Below, one piece after another: positions 8,589 to 17,863 of a stretch of DNA of 64,000 nucleotides. This DNA is from F-183 sp964627455. GTDB lineage: Bacteria; Acidobacteriota; Terriglobia; Bryobacterales; Bryobacteraceae. The DNA lies in contig CAZVKC010000030.1 of NCBI GenBank assembly GCA_964627455.1, positions 25,658 through 89,657 on the forward strand, in the 5' to 3' direction. The stretch's first letter is position 1, and the number at the start of each line of letters is the position of its first letter. A program made the translations under genes and the position numbers. The notes under the pieces were generated by a model. It was given only the letters and a program-made list of their open reading frames with translations, made no database searches and was not told the DNA's origin.

Positions 8589-9266
8589 ATGTGGACCCCG
8601 CCCCCCGGACTCTGCGGCGCATGCATCCATGCGCGGGTGATCGAGTCCGACAAGGGGTCCACCTTTCATCAATGCCGCAAGGCGCTCAAGGATCCACGAG
8701 CGTTCCCTAAATATCCGCGCCTGCCCGTCCTCGCCTGCCGCGGCTTCATCCGCCTGCGGCCTGCGACCCACGCCGACCTGCCCGCTATTCAGAAGATCTA
8801 CGCCCACTGGGTGGAAACCGGCGTCGCAAGTTTCGAAATCGAACCGCCCTCTCTCGATGAGATGCGAACCCGCTTCGACGCCGTGCATGCGAAACAATTG
8901 CCCTACCTCGTAGCCGTCACACAACGAGATGAAGAAATCGCCGGCTATGCCTATGCGACGCCGTATCGCCCGCGCCTCGCGTATCGTTTCACGGTCGAGG
9001 ATTCGATCTATCTCGCGCCGGAATACGCAGGCCACGGCATCGGCCGCGCGCTGCTCGAAGCACTGATTTCGCAGACGGCCCAACAGGGCTACCGGCAAAT
9101 GATCGCAGTCATCGGCGGCGGCGCGGAGAATCCGGCCTCCATTGCCCTTCACGCAAAATGCGGCTTTGAACACGCCGGGACCCTCCGTTCGGTTGGCTAC
9201 AAGTTCGATCGCTGGCTGGACACGGTCCTGATGCAGCGCGCCCTACTCACGTCAATGTCGGATTGA
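8589..9266 (+). CDS. GNAT acetyltransferase (phosphinothricin acetyltransferase-like) with a Cys-rich N-terminal extension
   Basis: The product is 225 residues. Residues 55-220 form a GNAT domain of the Pat/phosphinothricin acetyltransferase type: IRLRPATHADLPAIQKIYAHWV at the start, then the acetyl-CoA loop of motif A (YAGHGIGRALLEALI) and the IALHAKCGFEHAGTLR segment. It would acetylate an amine from acetyl-CoA. Residues 1-50 carry four cysteines (LCGACIHARV, FHQCRKAL, VLACRGF) with a DPR..KYPRLPV block. I recall similar segments as small stand-alone proteins in Acidobacteriota; here the two are joined in one frame. The four Cys could bind zinc (inference). No frameshift is needed to join them. 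Confidence 0.8.
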   Translation: MWTPPPGLCGACIHARVIESDKGSTFHQCRKALKDPRAFPKYPRLPVLACRGFIRLRPATHADLPAIQKIYAHWVETGVASFEIEPPSLDEMRTRFDAVHAKQLPYLVAVTQRDEEIAGYAYATPYRPRLAYRFTVEDSIYLAPEYAGHGIGRALLEALISQTAQQGYRQMIAVIGGGAENPASIALHAKCGFEHAGTLRSVGYKFDRWLDTVLMQRALLTSMSD

Positions 9267-9281
9267 TAGACTGGCAAACGG

Positions 9282-10607
9282 ATGTCGCGCGAGTTGCAGT
9301 CCTGGAAGGAAATCTCTGCATATCTGGATGTCACGATCCGGACGGCGCAGAAATGGGAGACGGAACGAGGTCTGCCGGTGCGGAGGCTACCTGGCCCGCG
9401 CGGACGCGTGTTCGCCATGACCGGGGAACTGGAGGCATGGAAGCAGCAGCACGAACTACCTGCGCCTGAACCGCAAGTCCCACAGCCATCGGATCCACCA
9501 AAACGGCCCCCTCTCCCCGGCAGGCTGCAGCAACATTGGCGTTGGATCGCAGCAGCCGTGCTGCTCGCCGTCTCCGTGTCGGCAGCCGCCTTGTACATAA
9601 GAGGACGGACAAAGAATCCGGTTACCTTTTCGGTTCGCGGGAACTCGTTTCTCGCAATCTCAGCTTCGGGCGAAGTCCTCTGGCAGAAAACCTTCCCCGC
9701 ATTGCTTCATCCGTTGGCTGCTCCCGCAACGCCGCCATTCACCTCGGTTGTCGCGGTGGATCTCGACGGCGACGGACACACGGAGGTCCTCTTCAATCCG
9801 GTATTCGAGAGTCCCGGTCCACTCGAACTGATCTGCTGGAACGCGGATGGCACGGAGCGATGGCGCTATGCGGTCCGCAGGAAAGTGCGAAGCAGCGAGC
9901 AAACGTTCGAACCCGTGTACTGGATCGAGCGGTTTGTCCCGCTGGCGATCTCCGGGACCGGAAAGCAGCATCTCCTGGTCCTGTCCAACCACCACCTCTA
10001 CTATCCGAGTCAGGTTGCGCTGCTTTCCGCGGATGGCGTGTTACAGGCCGAATACTGGCATCCGGGACACCTCCACGAAATCGAGCGGATGGACCTCGAT
10101 CACGACGGCTCGGCTGAACTCCTGCTGGGCGGGATTTCGAATGGCGAGACGGTCGGAACGTTGGTCGTGCTGGATCCCCGCCGGATGAATGGCACACCGA
10201 AAGTTTCGCAGTTCCCCCAAAAAGCGCTGCTGGACATGCCCGAGGCCCAGGAAGTCGCGCGCATCCTCTTTCCTCGCTCCACATGGAATCAGGCCCATTG
10301 GCGTTTCAACAAAGTCAAACAGATTCGCGTGCTGCCGGATAGCCTGCAGATCGGGGTCGCCGAGGACCTGCAGTCTGGAGACCTCCCCTCCATCGATTAC
10401 CGCTTTGATCCGAAACTGCAGCTCCAATCGATCAGTCCAAGCGATCTCTTTCTGGTGTTGCTCGAAAAACAATACGGCAATCGGCCGGGCGCCGGGGATG
10501 CCTGGTCCCTCGAGAAATCCAAACTCGGCGACGTCGAAGTGATCAGGCCTGGGAACTCTTCCGCTTCGCCGCGAACTTCTTCCGGAACTTCGCCAGCTTC
10601 GGACTGA
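9282..10607 (+). CDS. HTH / membrane / FG-GAP repeat protein
   Basis: The product is 441 residues. Residues 1-60 look like a short MerR/excisionase-type DNA-binding helix-turn-helix (LQSWKEISAYLDVTIRTAQKWE, then GLPVRRLPGPRGRVFA). A Pro-rich linker leads to one membrane helix (about 88-108, WRWIAAAVLLAVSVSAAALY). The outer part has FG-GAP/VCBS-type motifs (VAVDLDGDGHTEVLFNP, MDLDHDGSAELLLGG) with calcium-binding-like Asp clusters, i.e. an integrin-like propeller. A one-piece sensor linking an extracellular domain to DNA is the simplest reading (inference). The 3' end overlaps the convergent msrA gene by 65 bases. Confidence 0.75.
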   Translation: MSRELQSWKEISAYLDVTIRTAQKWETERGLPVRRLPGPRGRVFAMTGELEAWKQQHELPAPEPQVPQPSDPPKRPPLPGRLQQHWRWIAAAVLLAVSVSAAALYIRGRTKNPVTFSVRGNSFLAISASGEVLWQKTFPALLHPLAAPATPPFTSVVAVDLDGDGHTEVLFNPVFESPGPLELICWNADGTERWRYAVRRKVRSSEQTFEPVYWIERFVPLAISGTGKQHLLVLSNHHLYYPSQVALLSADGVLQAEYWHPGHLHEIERMDLDHDGSAELLLGGISNGETVGTLVVLDPRRMNGTPKVSQFPQKALLDMPEAQEVARILFPRSTWNQAHWRFNKVKQIRVLPDSLQIGVAEDLQSGDLPSIDYRFDPKLQLQSISPSDLFLVLLEKQYGNRPGAGDAWSLEKSKLGDVEVIRPGNSSASPRTSSGTSPASD

Positions 10608-11076
10608 CGACAAACATGCAGTAGGGCTGATACGGGTGGTGCTTGAAGTACTCCTGATGATAGTCCTCCGCGATGAAGAACTCGCTCGCCGGCGTGAGTT
10701 CCGTCACGATCGGATCATCGAACGCCCCCGCGAACTCCGTCATCACCTCCACCGCCGTTTCGCGTTGAGCCTCGTTGTGATAGAAGATCGCGCTGCGATA
10801 CTGCGGACCCACATCATTCCCCTGCGCATTCAACGTCGTGGGATCGTGAATCGCAAAGAACACTTCCAGGATCTCGCGCGTCGTCACCACCGCCGGATCA
10901 TACGTCACGCGCACCACTTCCGCATGTCCTGTCGTGGCCGTGCACACCTGCTCATACGTCGGATTCAGGACATGTCCGCCCATGTACCCGGACTCCACCG
11001 ATTGGACGCCCGCAAGGTCGTCGTACACGGCTTCCAGGCACCAGAAACAGCCGCCGCCAAGGGTAATGGTCTCCAT
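10543..11076 (-). CDS. msrA: Peptide methionine sulfoxide reductase MsrA
   Basis: The product is 177 residues, of typical length. The catalytic Cys sits in the motif GGGCFWCLEAVY near residue 10; GHAEVVRVTYDP, FFAIHDPTTLNAQGNDVGPQYRS and the end motif AEDYHQEYF are all present. It reduces methionine S-sulfoxide in proteins and free methionine, repairing oxidative damage with thioredoxin as electron donor. The C-terminus is basic (KFRKKFAAKRK). It stands alone and converges on the FG-GAP gene, with a 65-base overlap of coding ends. Confidence 0.96.
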   Translation of the reverse strand: METITLGGGCFWCLEAVYDDLAGVQSVESGYMGGHVLNPTYEQVCTATTGHAEVVRVTYDPAVVTTREILEVFFAIHDPTTLNAQGNDVGPQYRSAIFYHNEAQRETAVEVMTEFAGAFDDPIVTELTPASEFFIAEDYHQEYFKHHPYQPYCMFVVSPKLAKFRKKFAAKRKSSQA

Positions 11077-11177
11077 ACTCTTACAGGATGCCTCAAACTG
11101 GCGGCTGGATGCCGTAACCTGCTACAATTTCAATAGGTTGTGTTTTAACTCAACCTCCCCAGCAAGGAACGAAATCA

Positions 11178-13586
11178 TTGGCTACCGAATCCTACGATTC
11201 CAGTAATATTCGCGTGCTTGAAGGCCTCGAGGCCGTCAGGCTGCGTCCCGGTATGTACATCGGGCAGACCAACGAACAGGGACTGCACCACCTCGTTTGG
11301 GAGGTCATCGACAACTCCGTCGATGAGCACCTCGCCGGTCATTGCGATCGCGTCGAAGTCACCATTCACGAAGACAATTCGTTGACCATTGTCGACAACG
11401 GCCGCGGCATCCCCGTGGACATCAAGCCCGAGTTCGGCGTATCCGCCGCGGAGATCGTCATGACGAAGCTCCACGCCGGCGGCAAGTTCGACGCCAACTC
11501 CTACAAAGTGTCGGCCGGTCTGCACGGCGTCGGCGTGAGCTGCGTGAACGCGCTCTCCGAATGGCTGCATCTCGAAATCTGGCGCGACAAACACACCTGG
11601 GAACAGGACTATGAGATGGGCGTCCCCAAGGCGCCGCTCAAGGCCACGGGCAAGGCCGGCAACAAGCGCGGCACCAAGGTCACCTTCAAGCCCGACGGCA
11701 CCATCCTCACCGTCACCGAATTCAACTACGACACGCTCGCTACGCGCTTCCGCCAGCTCGCGTTCCTCAATAAGGGACTCACCATCGTCCTCACCGACGA
11801 GCGCACGGAAGGCGAAGGCGGGGCGCCCTTCAAGACCGCGGAATTCTTCTATGCCGGCGGCGTCGCCGAGTTCATCAAGCTCCTCAACAAGGGCAAGAAC
11901 ACGCTGCACGACAAGCCGATGCACTTCGAAGGCCAGCGCGATGGCCCGACCGGCCCGTTCAACATCGAGCTGTCGATCCAGTACAACGACACATACGGCG
12001 AACAGGTCTTCTCGTTCATCAACAACATCAACACCATTGATGGCGGTCCGCACCTGTCGGGCTTCCGCAGCGCGTTGACCCGCACCATCAATGCCTACGG
12101 CCAGCAGGCGGGACTCTTCAAAGAGAAGGAACAGCTCAGCGGCGACGACGTCCGCGAAGGCCTCACCGCGGTGCTCAGCCTCAAGCTCCCCGGCGCGCAG
12201 TTCGAAAGCCAGACCAAGGGCAAGCTGACCACCGACGTGCAGGGCGCCGTCGTGCAGTTCGTCAACGAACGCCTCGGCGAATTCTTCGACAAGAATCCGC
12301 AGGTGATGAAGCGCATCGTCTCCAAGGCGATCGACGCCTTCCGCGCCCGCGAAGCCGCGCGCAAAGCCCGCGACCTCACCCGCCGCAAAGGCGCACTCGA
12401 TTCCGGCGGACTCCCCGGCAAACTCGCCGACTGCCAGGAAAAAGATCCCTCCCGTTGCGAGATCTACCTCGTCGAGGGTGAAAGCGCAGGCGGAACCGCC
12501 AAGAGCGGCCGCGACCGCCGCTTCCAGGCGATCCTCCCGCTGAAAGGCAAAATCCTCAACGTCGAAAAAGCACGCGTCGACCGCATGCTCGGCCACGAGG
12601 AAATCCGCGCGATGATCACCGCCATCGGAGCCGGCATCCAGTCGGACTTCGACGTCGCCCGCCTCCGCTATCACAAGATCATCATCATGACGGACGCAGA
12701 CGTCGACGGATCACACATCCGCACGCTGCTGCTCACGTTCTTCTTCCGACAGATGCAGGAACTCATCCTGCGCGGGCACGTCTTCGTCGCCCAACCGCCG
12801 CTCTATCGCATCAAGAAGGGCAAGAGCGAAAAGTACATCAAGGACGACAAGGAATTCACCAAGGAAATCCTGCGCCGCGCCACCGAAAACGTGAAGGTCC
12901 AACTGACGGACGGCCAGGTTCTCGAAGGCAGCGAACTTCGCTCCTTCCTCATGCAACTCGACGAGTTCCAGCAGGTCTTCCGCCGCATGGAACGCCGCCT
13001 GCGCGACCCGCGCGTGGTCGAAGCGATCATCCAGATCGAACACCTCGACAACAAGCAGGACTTCGCGGAGAAGGCCAACGTCGAAGCGCTGTACGAAGCG
13101 ATGAAGGCGCAAAAGCTCGATTCGACGATCGTGCAGGAAGAAGAGCATTCGACCTGGAAGGTCACCTACAAGGATCCGACCAACGCCGAACGCGTCATCG
13201 ACATCGAACTCGCATCGCAGCCTGAGTACCGGCGCCTGCGCAACTTCGCCCGCCAGGTTTCGAAGTTCAACAAGCCGCCGTTCGTCGTCATGCGCGAGAA
13301 CGGAACGAAGGAAACGATCGATTCGTGGCGCGTGTTGCTCGAATACCTGAAGTCCGAAGGCACCCGCGAAATCAACGTGCAGCGTTACAAAGGGCTGGGC
13401 GAAATGAACGCCGAGCAGCTTTGGGAAACCACCATGGATCCCGAACGCCGAACGCTGCTCAAGGTCAACCTCGAGGACATCGTGCAGTCCGACGAAATCT
13501 TCACCACGCTCATGGGTGAAGACGTCGAAAGCCGCCGCAAGTTCATCGAAGAAAACGCGCTCGACGTTCGCAACCTCGACGTCTAA
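11178..13586 (+). CDS. gyrB: DNA gyrase subunit B
   Basis: The product is 802 residues, starting at TTG 11178 with an AAGGA ribosome-binding site eight bases upstream; no ATG fits the conserved N-terminus. The GHKL ATPase motifs are IDNSVDEHLAGH, VDNGRGIPVD and GLHGVGVSCVNALS. The TOPRIM domain has EGESAGGTA near residue 432 and the DADVDGSHI metal motif near 505. The C-terminal QRYKGLGEMNAEQLWETTM completes it. With GyrA it introduces negative supercoils at the cost of ATP; gyrA is not in the window. The stop shares a base with the ATG of the M23 peptidase gene (TAATG). Confidence 0.98.
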   Translation: MATESYDSSNIRVLEGLEAVRLRPGMYIGQTNEQGLHHLVWEVIDNSVDEHLAGHCDRVEVTIHEDNSLTIVDNGRGIPVDIKPEFGVSAAEIVMTKLHAGGKFDANSYKVSAGLHGVGVSCVNALSEWLHLEIWRDKHTWEQDYEMGVPKAPLKATGKAGNKRGTKVTFKPDGTILTVTEFNYDTLATRFRQLAFLNKGLTIVLTDERTEGEGGAPFKTAEFFYAGGVAEFIKLLNKGKNTLHDKPMHFEGQRDGPTGPFNIELSIQYNDTYGEQVFSFINNINTIDGGPHLSGFRSALTRTINAYGQQAGLFKEKEQLSGDDVREGLTAVLSLKLPGAQFESQTKGKLTTDVQGAVVQFVNERLGEFFDKNPQVMKRIVSKAIDAFRAREAARKARDLTRRKGALDSGGLPGKLADCQEKDPSRCEIYLVEGESAGGTAKSGRDRRFQAILPLKGKILNVEKARVDRMLGHEEIRAMITAIGAGIQSDFDVARLRYHKIIIMTDADVDGSHIRTLLLTFFFRQMQELILRGHVFVAQPPLYRIKKGKSEKYIKDDKEFTKEILRRATENVKVQLTDGQVLEGSELRSFLMQLDEFQQVFRRMERRLRDPRVVEAIIQIEHLDNKQDFAEKANVEALYEAMKAQKLDSTIVQEEEHSTWKVTYKDPTNAERVIDIELASQPEYRRLRNFARQVSKFNKPPFVVMRENGTKETIDSWRVLLEYLKSEGTREINVQRYKGLGEMNAEQLWETTMDPERRTLLKVNLEDIVQSDEIFTTLMGEDVESRRKFIEENALDVRNLDV

Positions 13587-14452
13587 TGGATCCCGGCCGC
13601 CGTCGTCTGCTGGCGTTGCTGTCTGCTGTGGCTTCTGCTGCCCCCGTGGCAAAACGGAAGAAGCCCGTGGCAACGGCGCCCCAGCAGGCGGCGGCGGATC
13701 CGCTTTCCTGGAGTCCCCGCCCGCTCTTCAACGGCGCTCCTGTCCTCTTTACCTCCACCAAACCCGTCGAGGGTCCCGCGACCTGGATGGGCAAACCCCT
13801 CGCCTTTCGCAAAGAAAGCGACAAGTGGACCGCCATCGCCGGCGTGGACCTCGACACCAAACCCGGCCGCCATCCGCTCGTCCTCAACGGTGAAACACAC
13901 AAGATCGCGGTGACCTCGCGCGCCTATCGCGTCGCGCGCATCACGGTGGCGCCTGAGTTCGTCAAACCTCCCAAAGAAGTCGAACCCCGCATCGACGCCG
14001 AGCGCGAACTCAAGAAGAAGATCTTCGCGGCGTCTCCCGCCGAACGCCTGTGGCGCGGACGCTTCACCGCTCCCACCAACACCGGCCAGACCTCGCCCTT
14101 TGGAACCCGCCGCACATACAACGGCAACACGCGCAGCATCCATCAGGGGCTCGACTTCGCCGCCGCGACCGGCACGCCGATCCACGCCGCGAACTCCGGC
14201 CGCGTCGTCATCGCCCGCGACATGTACTTCGAAGGTGGACTCGTCGTCATCGACCACGGCGACTCGCTGTTCACGTTGTACATGCACCTCTCCGAGTTCC
14301 TGGTAAAAGAAGGCGCGCTCGTCGAGAAGGGACACCCCGTCGCGAAGAGCGGCGCGTCAGGGCGCGTCACCGGACCGCACCTGCACTTCGGCGTGCAATG
14401 GCAGGGATCCTACCTCGAACCCGCAACGCTACTCAGGTTGCCCATCGCATGA
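13586..14452 (+). CDS. M23 family metallopeptidase (LytM type)
   Basis: The product is 288 residues. It starts with an RRRLLALLSAVASAAP signal sequence, so it acts outside the cytoplasmic membrane. The C-terminal half is a LytM/M23 domain: the first zinc ligands lie in HQGLDFA (near residue 186), and the HLHFG motif with the catalytic and ligand histidines is near residue 265. Both metal sites look complete, so it should cleave peptidoglycan cross-links rather than being an inactive regulator. Its start overlaps the gyrB stop by one base and its stop overlaps the next ATG, so the three genes form one unit. Confidence 0.88.
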   Translation: MDPGRRRLLALLSAVASAAPVAKRKKPVATAPQQAAADPLSWSPRPLFNGAPVLFTSTKPVEGPATWMGKPLAFRKESDKWTAIAGVDLDTKPGRHPLVLNGETHKIAVTSRAYRVARITVAPEFVKPPKEVEPRIDAERELKKKIFAASPAERLWRGRFTAPTNTGQTSPFGTRRTYNGNTRSIHQGLDFAAATGTPIHAANSGRVVIARDMYFEGGLVVIDHGDSLFTLYMHLSEFLVKEGALVEKGHPVAKSGASGRVTGPHLHFGVQWQGSYLEPATLLRLPIA

Positions 14453-14985
14453 ACACGCCGCCGATCCTCGTCGCCATGGCAGGGCTTCCTGGAACCGGCA
14501 AGAGCACGCTCGCCCGCAAACTCGCCGCGCATCTGAATGGGACCGTCCTCGACAAAGACGAGGTCCGCCACGCGCTCTTCCCCGCCCCGTGGACCGAATA
14601 CAGCGCCGCGCAGGACGACTTCGTCCTCACGGTGATGCTGGCTGCCGCCGAACGCCTCATCGCAACACAAAACTGTCCCGCCGTCTTCATCGACGGCCGC
14701 ACGTTTTCGCAAAGCTATCAATTGGACATGGTCCGCGGGAAAGCGTACACGCTTGGCTGCCGCATGTATGTCATCGAGTGCGTCTGCGAACCCGAAGTGG
14801 CGCTCGCGCGCATCCGCGCCGGCCGGGGCGAACACAAAGCAGCCAACCGCGATGAAACCCTGTATTGGCGGGTCCGCGAGAGCTTTCAGCCCATCCCCCA
14901 ACCGAAGATTTTGATCGACACCGGCAGCGCCGTCGACGACGCCCGAATAGCTCACACCCTGATCAGCGGGAGTCTGTCAGAATAG
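14449..14985 (+). CDS. P-loop kinase (AAA_33-like)
   Basis: The product is 178 residues from the ATG at 14449, which overlaps the peptidase stop as ATGA. Walker A is AGLPGTGKSTLA near residue 12. The DKDEVRHALF segment that follows, a lid region and the R-rich GRGEHKAANRDE part resemble small zeta-toxin/gluconate-kinase/AAA_33 nucleotide-dependent kinases. The substrate is unknown. It is followed by a 66-base gap and then glgC, so a link to sugar phosphate metabolism is possible but unproven. Confidence 0.72.
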   Translation: MNTPPILVAMAGLPGTGKSTLARKLAAHLNGTVLDKDEVRHALFPAPWTEYSAAQDDFVLTVMLAAAERLIATQNCPAVFIDGRTFSQSYQLDMVRGKAYTLGCRMYVIECVCEPEVALARIRAGRGEHKAANRDETLYWRVRESFQPIPQPKILIDTGSAVDDARIAHTLISGSLSE

Positions 14986-15051
14986 ATATGCTTTATCTAG
15001 TTGTAGATTGCTGTTTACCGGTCGAGACAGACCCAAAGGACAACGACATTC

Positions 15052-16314
15052 ATGCAAGTCCGTGTACTCAGCTTCGTATTGGCCGGCGGTAAAGGAACCC
15101 GCCTCTACCCACTCACGAAGGAACGCGCCAAGCCCGCCGTCCCGTTCGGAGGACGATATCGAATCATCGACTTCGTACTGAGCAACCTGGTCAACTCAGG
15201 GCTCTATTCCATTTACGTCCTCATCCAGTTTAAGAGTCAGTCGCTGCTCCAGCACCTGCGCGACGGCTGGGATTTCGGCGGCATGATGAAAGACAACTTC
15301 ATCATCCCCGTGCCTGCGCAGATGCGCTCCGACGGCGAGGACTGGTACCGCGGAACTGCCGACGCGATTTACCAGAACATGAACCTGATCGAGCAGGCGC
15401 ATCCGCACCTGGTCGTCATCTTCGGCGCCGATCACATCTACCGCATGAACATCCGCGAGATGATCGAGTACCACGCCGACCGCCGCGCCAAAGTTACCGT
15501 CGCCGCGATTCCGGTTCCCAAACACGAGGCCACCGAATTCGGCGTCATCGAGGTCGACAGCAACAACCGCATCGTCGGCTTCCACGAGAAATCGAAGAAT
15601 CCCCCGGAAATGCCAGGCCGTCCCGGCTTCTGCCTCGCCTCGATGGGCAACTACATTTTCTCGACCGACCTGCTCGTCGACGAACTCGAGAAGGACGGCA
15701 AGAACAAGAACAGTTCGCATGACTTCGGCCGCGACATCCTGCCTGGCCTCGTCGGACGCGAACCGATGTACGCGTACGACTTCCAGACCAACCGCATCCC
15801 CGGTGATCCGCTCACGCAGGAAGCCTACTGGCGCGACGTCGGGACCACCGACGCCTACTACGAAGCGTCAATGGATCTTCGCGCGGTCCATCCCGCGCTG
15901 AACCTCTACAACCGCCAGTGGCCGCTCCGCACCGCCGGTTATTCAGATGCGCCGGCCAAGTTCACCTTCGATCAGGAAGGCAAGCGCGGTGAAGCCGTCG
16001 ATTCCATCGTCGCCGGCGGCAGTATTCTCGCAGGCGGCAAGGTCAAGAACTCGGTGCTCGGACGCGGCGTCCGCGTGCTCGAAGGCGCTGTCGTCGAAGA
16101 CTCGATCGTGTTCGACAACTGCATCATCGGTCCGCATGCGCACGTCCACAAAGCGATCCTCGACAAGAACGTTGAAGTCGCGGCCGGCGATCGAATCGGC
16201 ATCGCGCTCGATCCCGATTGCGTGAAGCGCCCCGGCTTCCATGTCACGGCCGAAGGCGTCATCGTCGTCGAAGGCCGACGCTCGCGCGTCGAAGTTTCTT
16301 CGATGCAAATCTGA
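15052..16314 (+). CDS. glgC: Glucose-1-phosphate adenylyltransferase
   Basis: The product is 420 residues with an AAAGGA ribosome-binding site. It makes ADP-glucose from ATP and glucose 1-phosphate for glycogen synthesis. Supporting motifs are the nucleotide loop VLAGGKGTRLYPLT with AKPAVPFGG, WYRGTADAIYQN, FGADHIYRMN, and YWRDVGTTDAYYEA. The last 100 residues are a left-handed beta-helix with hexapeptide repeats (SILAGGKVKNSVLGRGVRVL) that carries the allosteric part. No other glycogen gene is nearby. Confidence 0.96.
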   Translation: MQVRVLSFVLAGGKGTRLYPLTKERAKPAVPFGGRYRIIDFVLSNLVNSGLYSIYVLIQFKSQSLLQHLRDGWDFGGMMKDNFIIPVPAQMRSDGEDWYRGTADAIYQNMNLIEQAHPHLVVIFGADHIYRMNIREMIEYHADRRAKVTVAAIPVPKHEATEFGVIEVDSNNRIVGFHEKSKNPPEMPGRPGFCLASMGNYIFSTDLLVDELEKDGKNKNSSHDFGRDILPGLVGREPMYAYDFQTNRIPGDPLTQEAYWRDVGTTDAYYEASMDLRAVHPALNLYNRQWPLRTAGYSDAPAKFTFDQEGKRGEAVDSIVAGGSILAGGKVKNSVLGRGVRVLEGAVVEDSIVFDNCIIGPHAHVHKAILDKNVEVAAGDRIGIALDPDCVKRPGFHVTAEGVIVVEGRRSRVEVSSMQI

Positions 16315-16324
16315 TCTTCTGAAT

Positions 16325-16356
16325 GGGTCCGCTGTGCGCCATGGCGCGGCGGACCC
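16325..16356 (+). terminator. Hairpin after glgC, possible terminator
   Basis: Inverted repeat GGGTCCGC (16325-16332) / GCGGACCC (16349-16356) follows the glgC stop by ten bases. There is no T-run, so it may stabilise the transcript end or weakly terminate rather than act as a classical intrinsic terminator. Confidence 0.4.
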
Positions 16357-16374
16357 TGCTCAGCCGCAGCAACA

Positions 16375-17847
16375 ATGAAGCTCCTGTTTGTCTTCGAAAC
16401 CGATTGCCCAACCTGTCAGCTTGCTGCGCCGTACCTCAATCGAATTCACCAGGCAGGAGGCGTAGTCGAGGGACTATCGCAAGATCCTGCTGAAGATACG
16501 GCCCGCTTCGTCGCCGAGGTTCCCGCGCTCTTTCCCGTCCGCATCGACGAAGGTCTCGCCGAATCACGCAAGCTCGACCCCACCACTGTTCCCGCGTTCT
16601 ACCTGCTGGATGACGCCGGATCCGTCGTCGTAAACACCCTGGGCTTCGCCAAAGAAGCCATGAACTACTACGCCGCGCAACTGCTCGGCTCGCCGGTTGA
16701 AGTCGCCCCTGCGCACGATGGCAATCCAGCGTGGAAGCCGGGTTGTTCGTCGCGCCATCTCGAACCACCTCCGGATCTCACGCACGTAGGCTTTGCCCCC
16801 GCCGCATCTCCGATCTTGCGGTCCACTGGCTCGTATGCATCCCGCATCGACATCGAAGACGCGATCGAGTACTGCTTCCGCGAGTTCGGAGATTCCCTGC
16901 CCGTCGTGCCTCCCGCCGAACCGCTGGTCGAACGCATGATCGCCGCATCGGGACTCCCACACAACCAGATCATCGGACGCATCCCGCCGTGCTACGGCGA
17001 GGCAACCGTCGAGAAGGTCGCGGCCAACGCCGTGATGGCCGGATGCAAGCCGGAACTGATGCGTGTGCTCATCCCGCTGGTCCGCGCGGTTTGCGATGAA
17101 GGCTTCAACTCACACGGCGTGCAGGCCACCACGCACTTCGCCGCCCCGCTCATCCTCATCAACGGCCCCATCCGCAACGAACTCGGCTTTCACAGCGGGC
17201 AGAATCTCTTCAGCAACGTCGCGCGTTCGAACTCGACTCTCGGCCGCGCGCTGCAATTGATCCTGCTGAATCTCGGCGGCGCGCGCCCAACGGGCATCGA
17301 CATGTCCACGCTCGGCAATCCCGGCAAGTTCTCGTTCTGCATTGCCGAGGCCGAAGAGTCCAGCCCGTGGGAACCCTATCATGCCGGCAGCGCCGTCACG
17401 CTCTTCGCCTGCGATCCGCCGCGCGGCGTCAGCGAACATCGCTCTCGCACGGCGCCCGGTGTTCTGCGCGCCATCTCTGCTGCGCTCGCGACGATCTGGA
17501 GCTATCGCATGTGCAACCGTCTCGAAGCCCTCGTCGTGCTGTGCCCCGAACACGCGACCACTATCGCCGGAGACGGATTCACCAAGCAGAACGTTCGCGA
17601 CTGGTTGTTCGAGAACACCGGCATCCCCGTCAGCGAGTTCGATGGCGACAATGGCGAGGGCACGCAATTCGAGTCCGAATACACGCGCACGGTAATCCGC
17701 GGCGTGGAGTGCTACCGTAAGTTTGCTCAGCCGGAGCAGATCCGGATCATCGTTGCCGGAGGTTCCGCGGGCAAGTTCTCTGCCGTGCTCGGCAGTTGGA
17801 ACACCGGCGAACGCGGCAGCCAGTCGGTGACCTATCCGGTCGTATAG
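16375..17847 (+). CDS. Thioredoxin-like domain fused to an uncharacterised domain; partner of the UGSC protein
   Basis: The product is 490 residues. Residues 1-105 look like a thioredoxin fold: strand LLFVF, redox motif CPTC at 11-14, then a TTVPAFYLL strand with the cis-Pro expected of thioredoxins. A linker of about 40 residues follows. The rest (about 155-490) is one large domain I cannot name, with conserved-looking blocks IIGRIPPCYGEATVEKVAANAV, NGPIRNELGFHSG, GFTKQNVRDWLFENTG and IIVAGGSAGKFSAVLGSW. It ends 16 bases before the UGSC selenoprotein gene, so the two are probably co-transcribed. A thiol redox role with that protein is a reasonable guess. No in-frame TGA is present in this gene. 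Confidence 0.7.
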   Translation: MKLLFVFETDCPTCQLAAPYLNRIHQAGGVVEGLSQDPAEDTARFVAEVPALFPVRIDEGLAESRKLDPTTVPAFYLLDDAGSVVVNTLGFAKEAMNYYAAQLLGSPVEVAPAHDGNPAWKPGCSSRHLEPPPDLTHVGFAPAASPILRSTGSYASRIDIEDAIEYCFREFGDSLPVVPPAEPLVERMIAASGLPHNQIIGRIPPCYGEATVEKVAANAVMAGCKPELMRVLIPLVRAVCDEGFNSHGVQATTHFAAPLILINGPIRNELGFHSGQNLFSNVARSNSTLGRALQLILLNLGGARPTGIDMSTLGNPGKFSFCIAEAEESSPWEPYHAGSAVTLFACDPPRGVSEHRSRTAPGVLRAISAALATIWSYRMCNRLEALVVLCPEHATTIAGDGFTKQNVRDWLFENTGIPVSEFDGDNGEGTQFESEYTRTVIRGVECYRKFAQPEQIRIIVAGGSAGKFSAVLGSWNTGERGSQSVTYPVV

Positions 17848-17863
17848 AAAGGGCGGCGCACTG

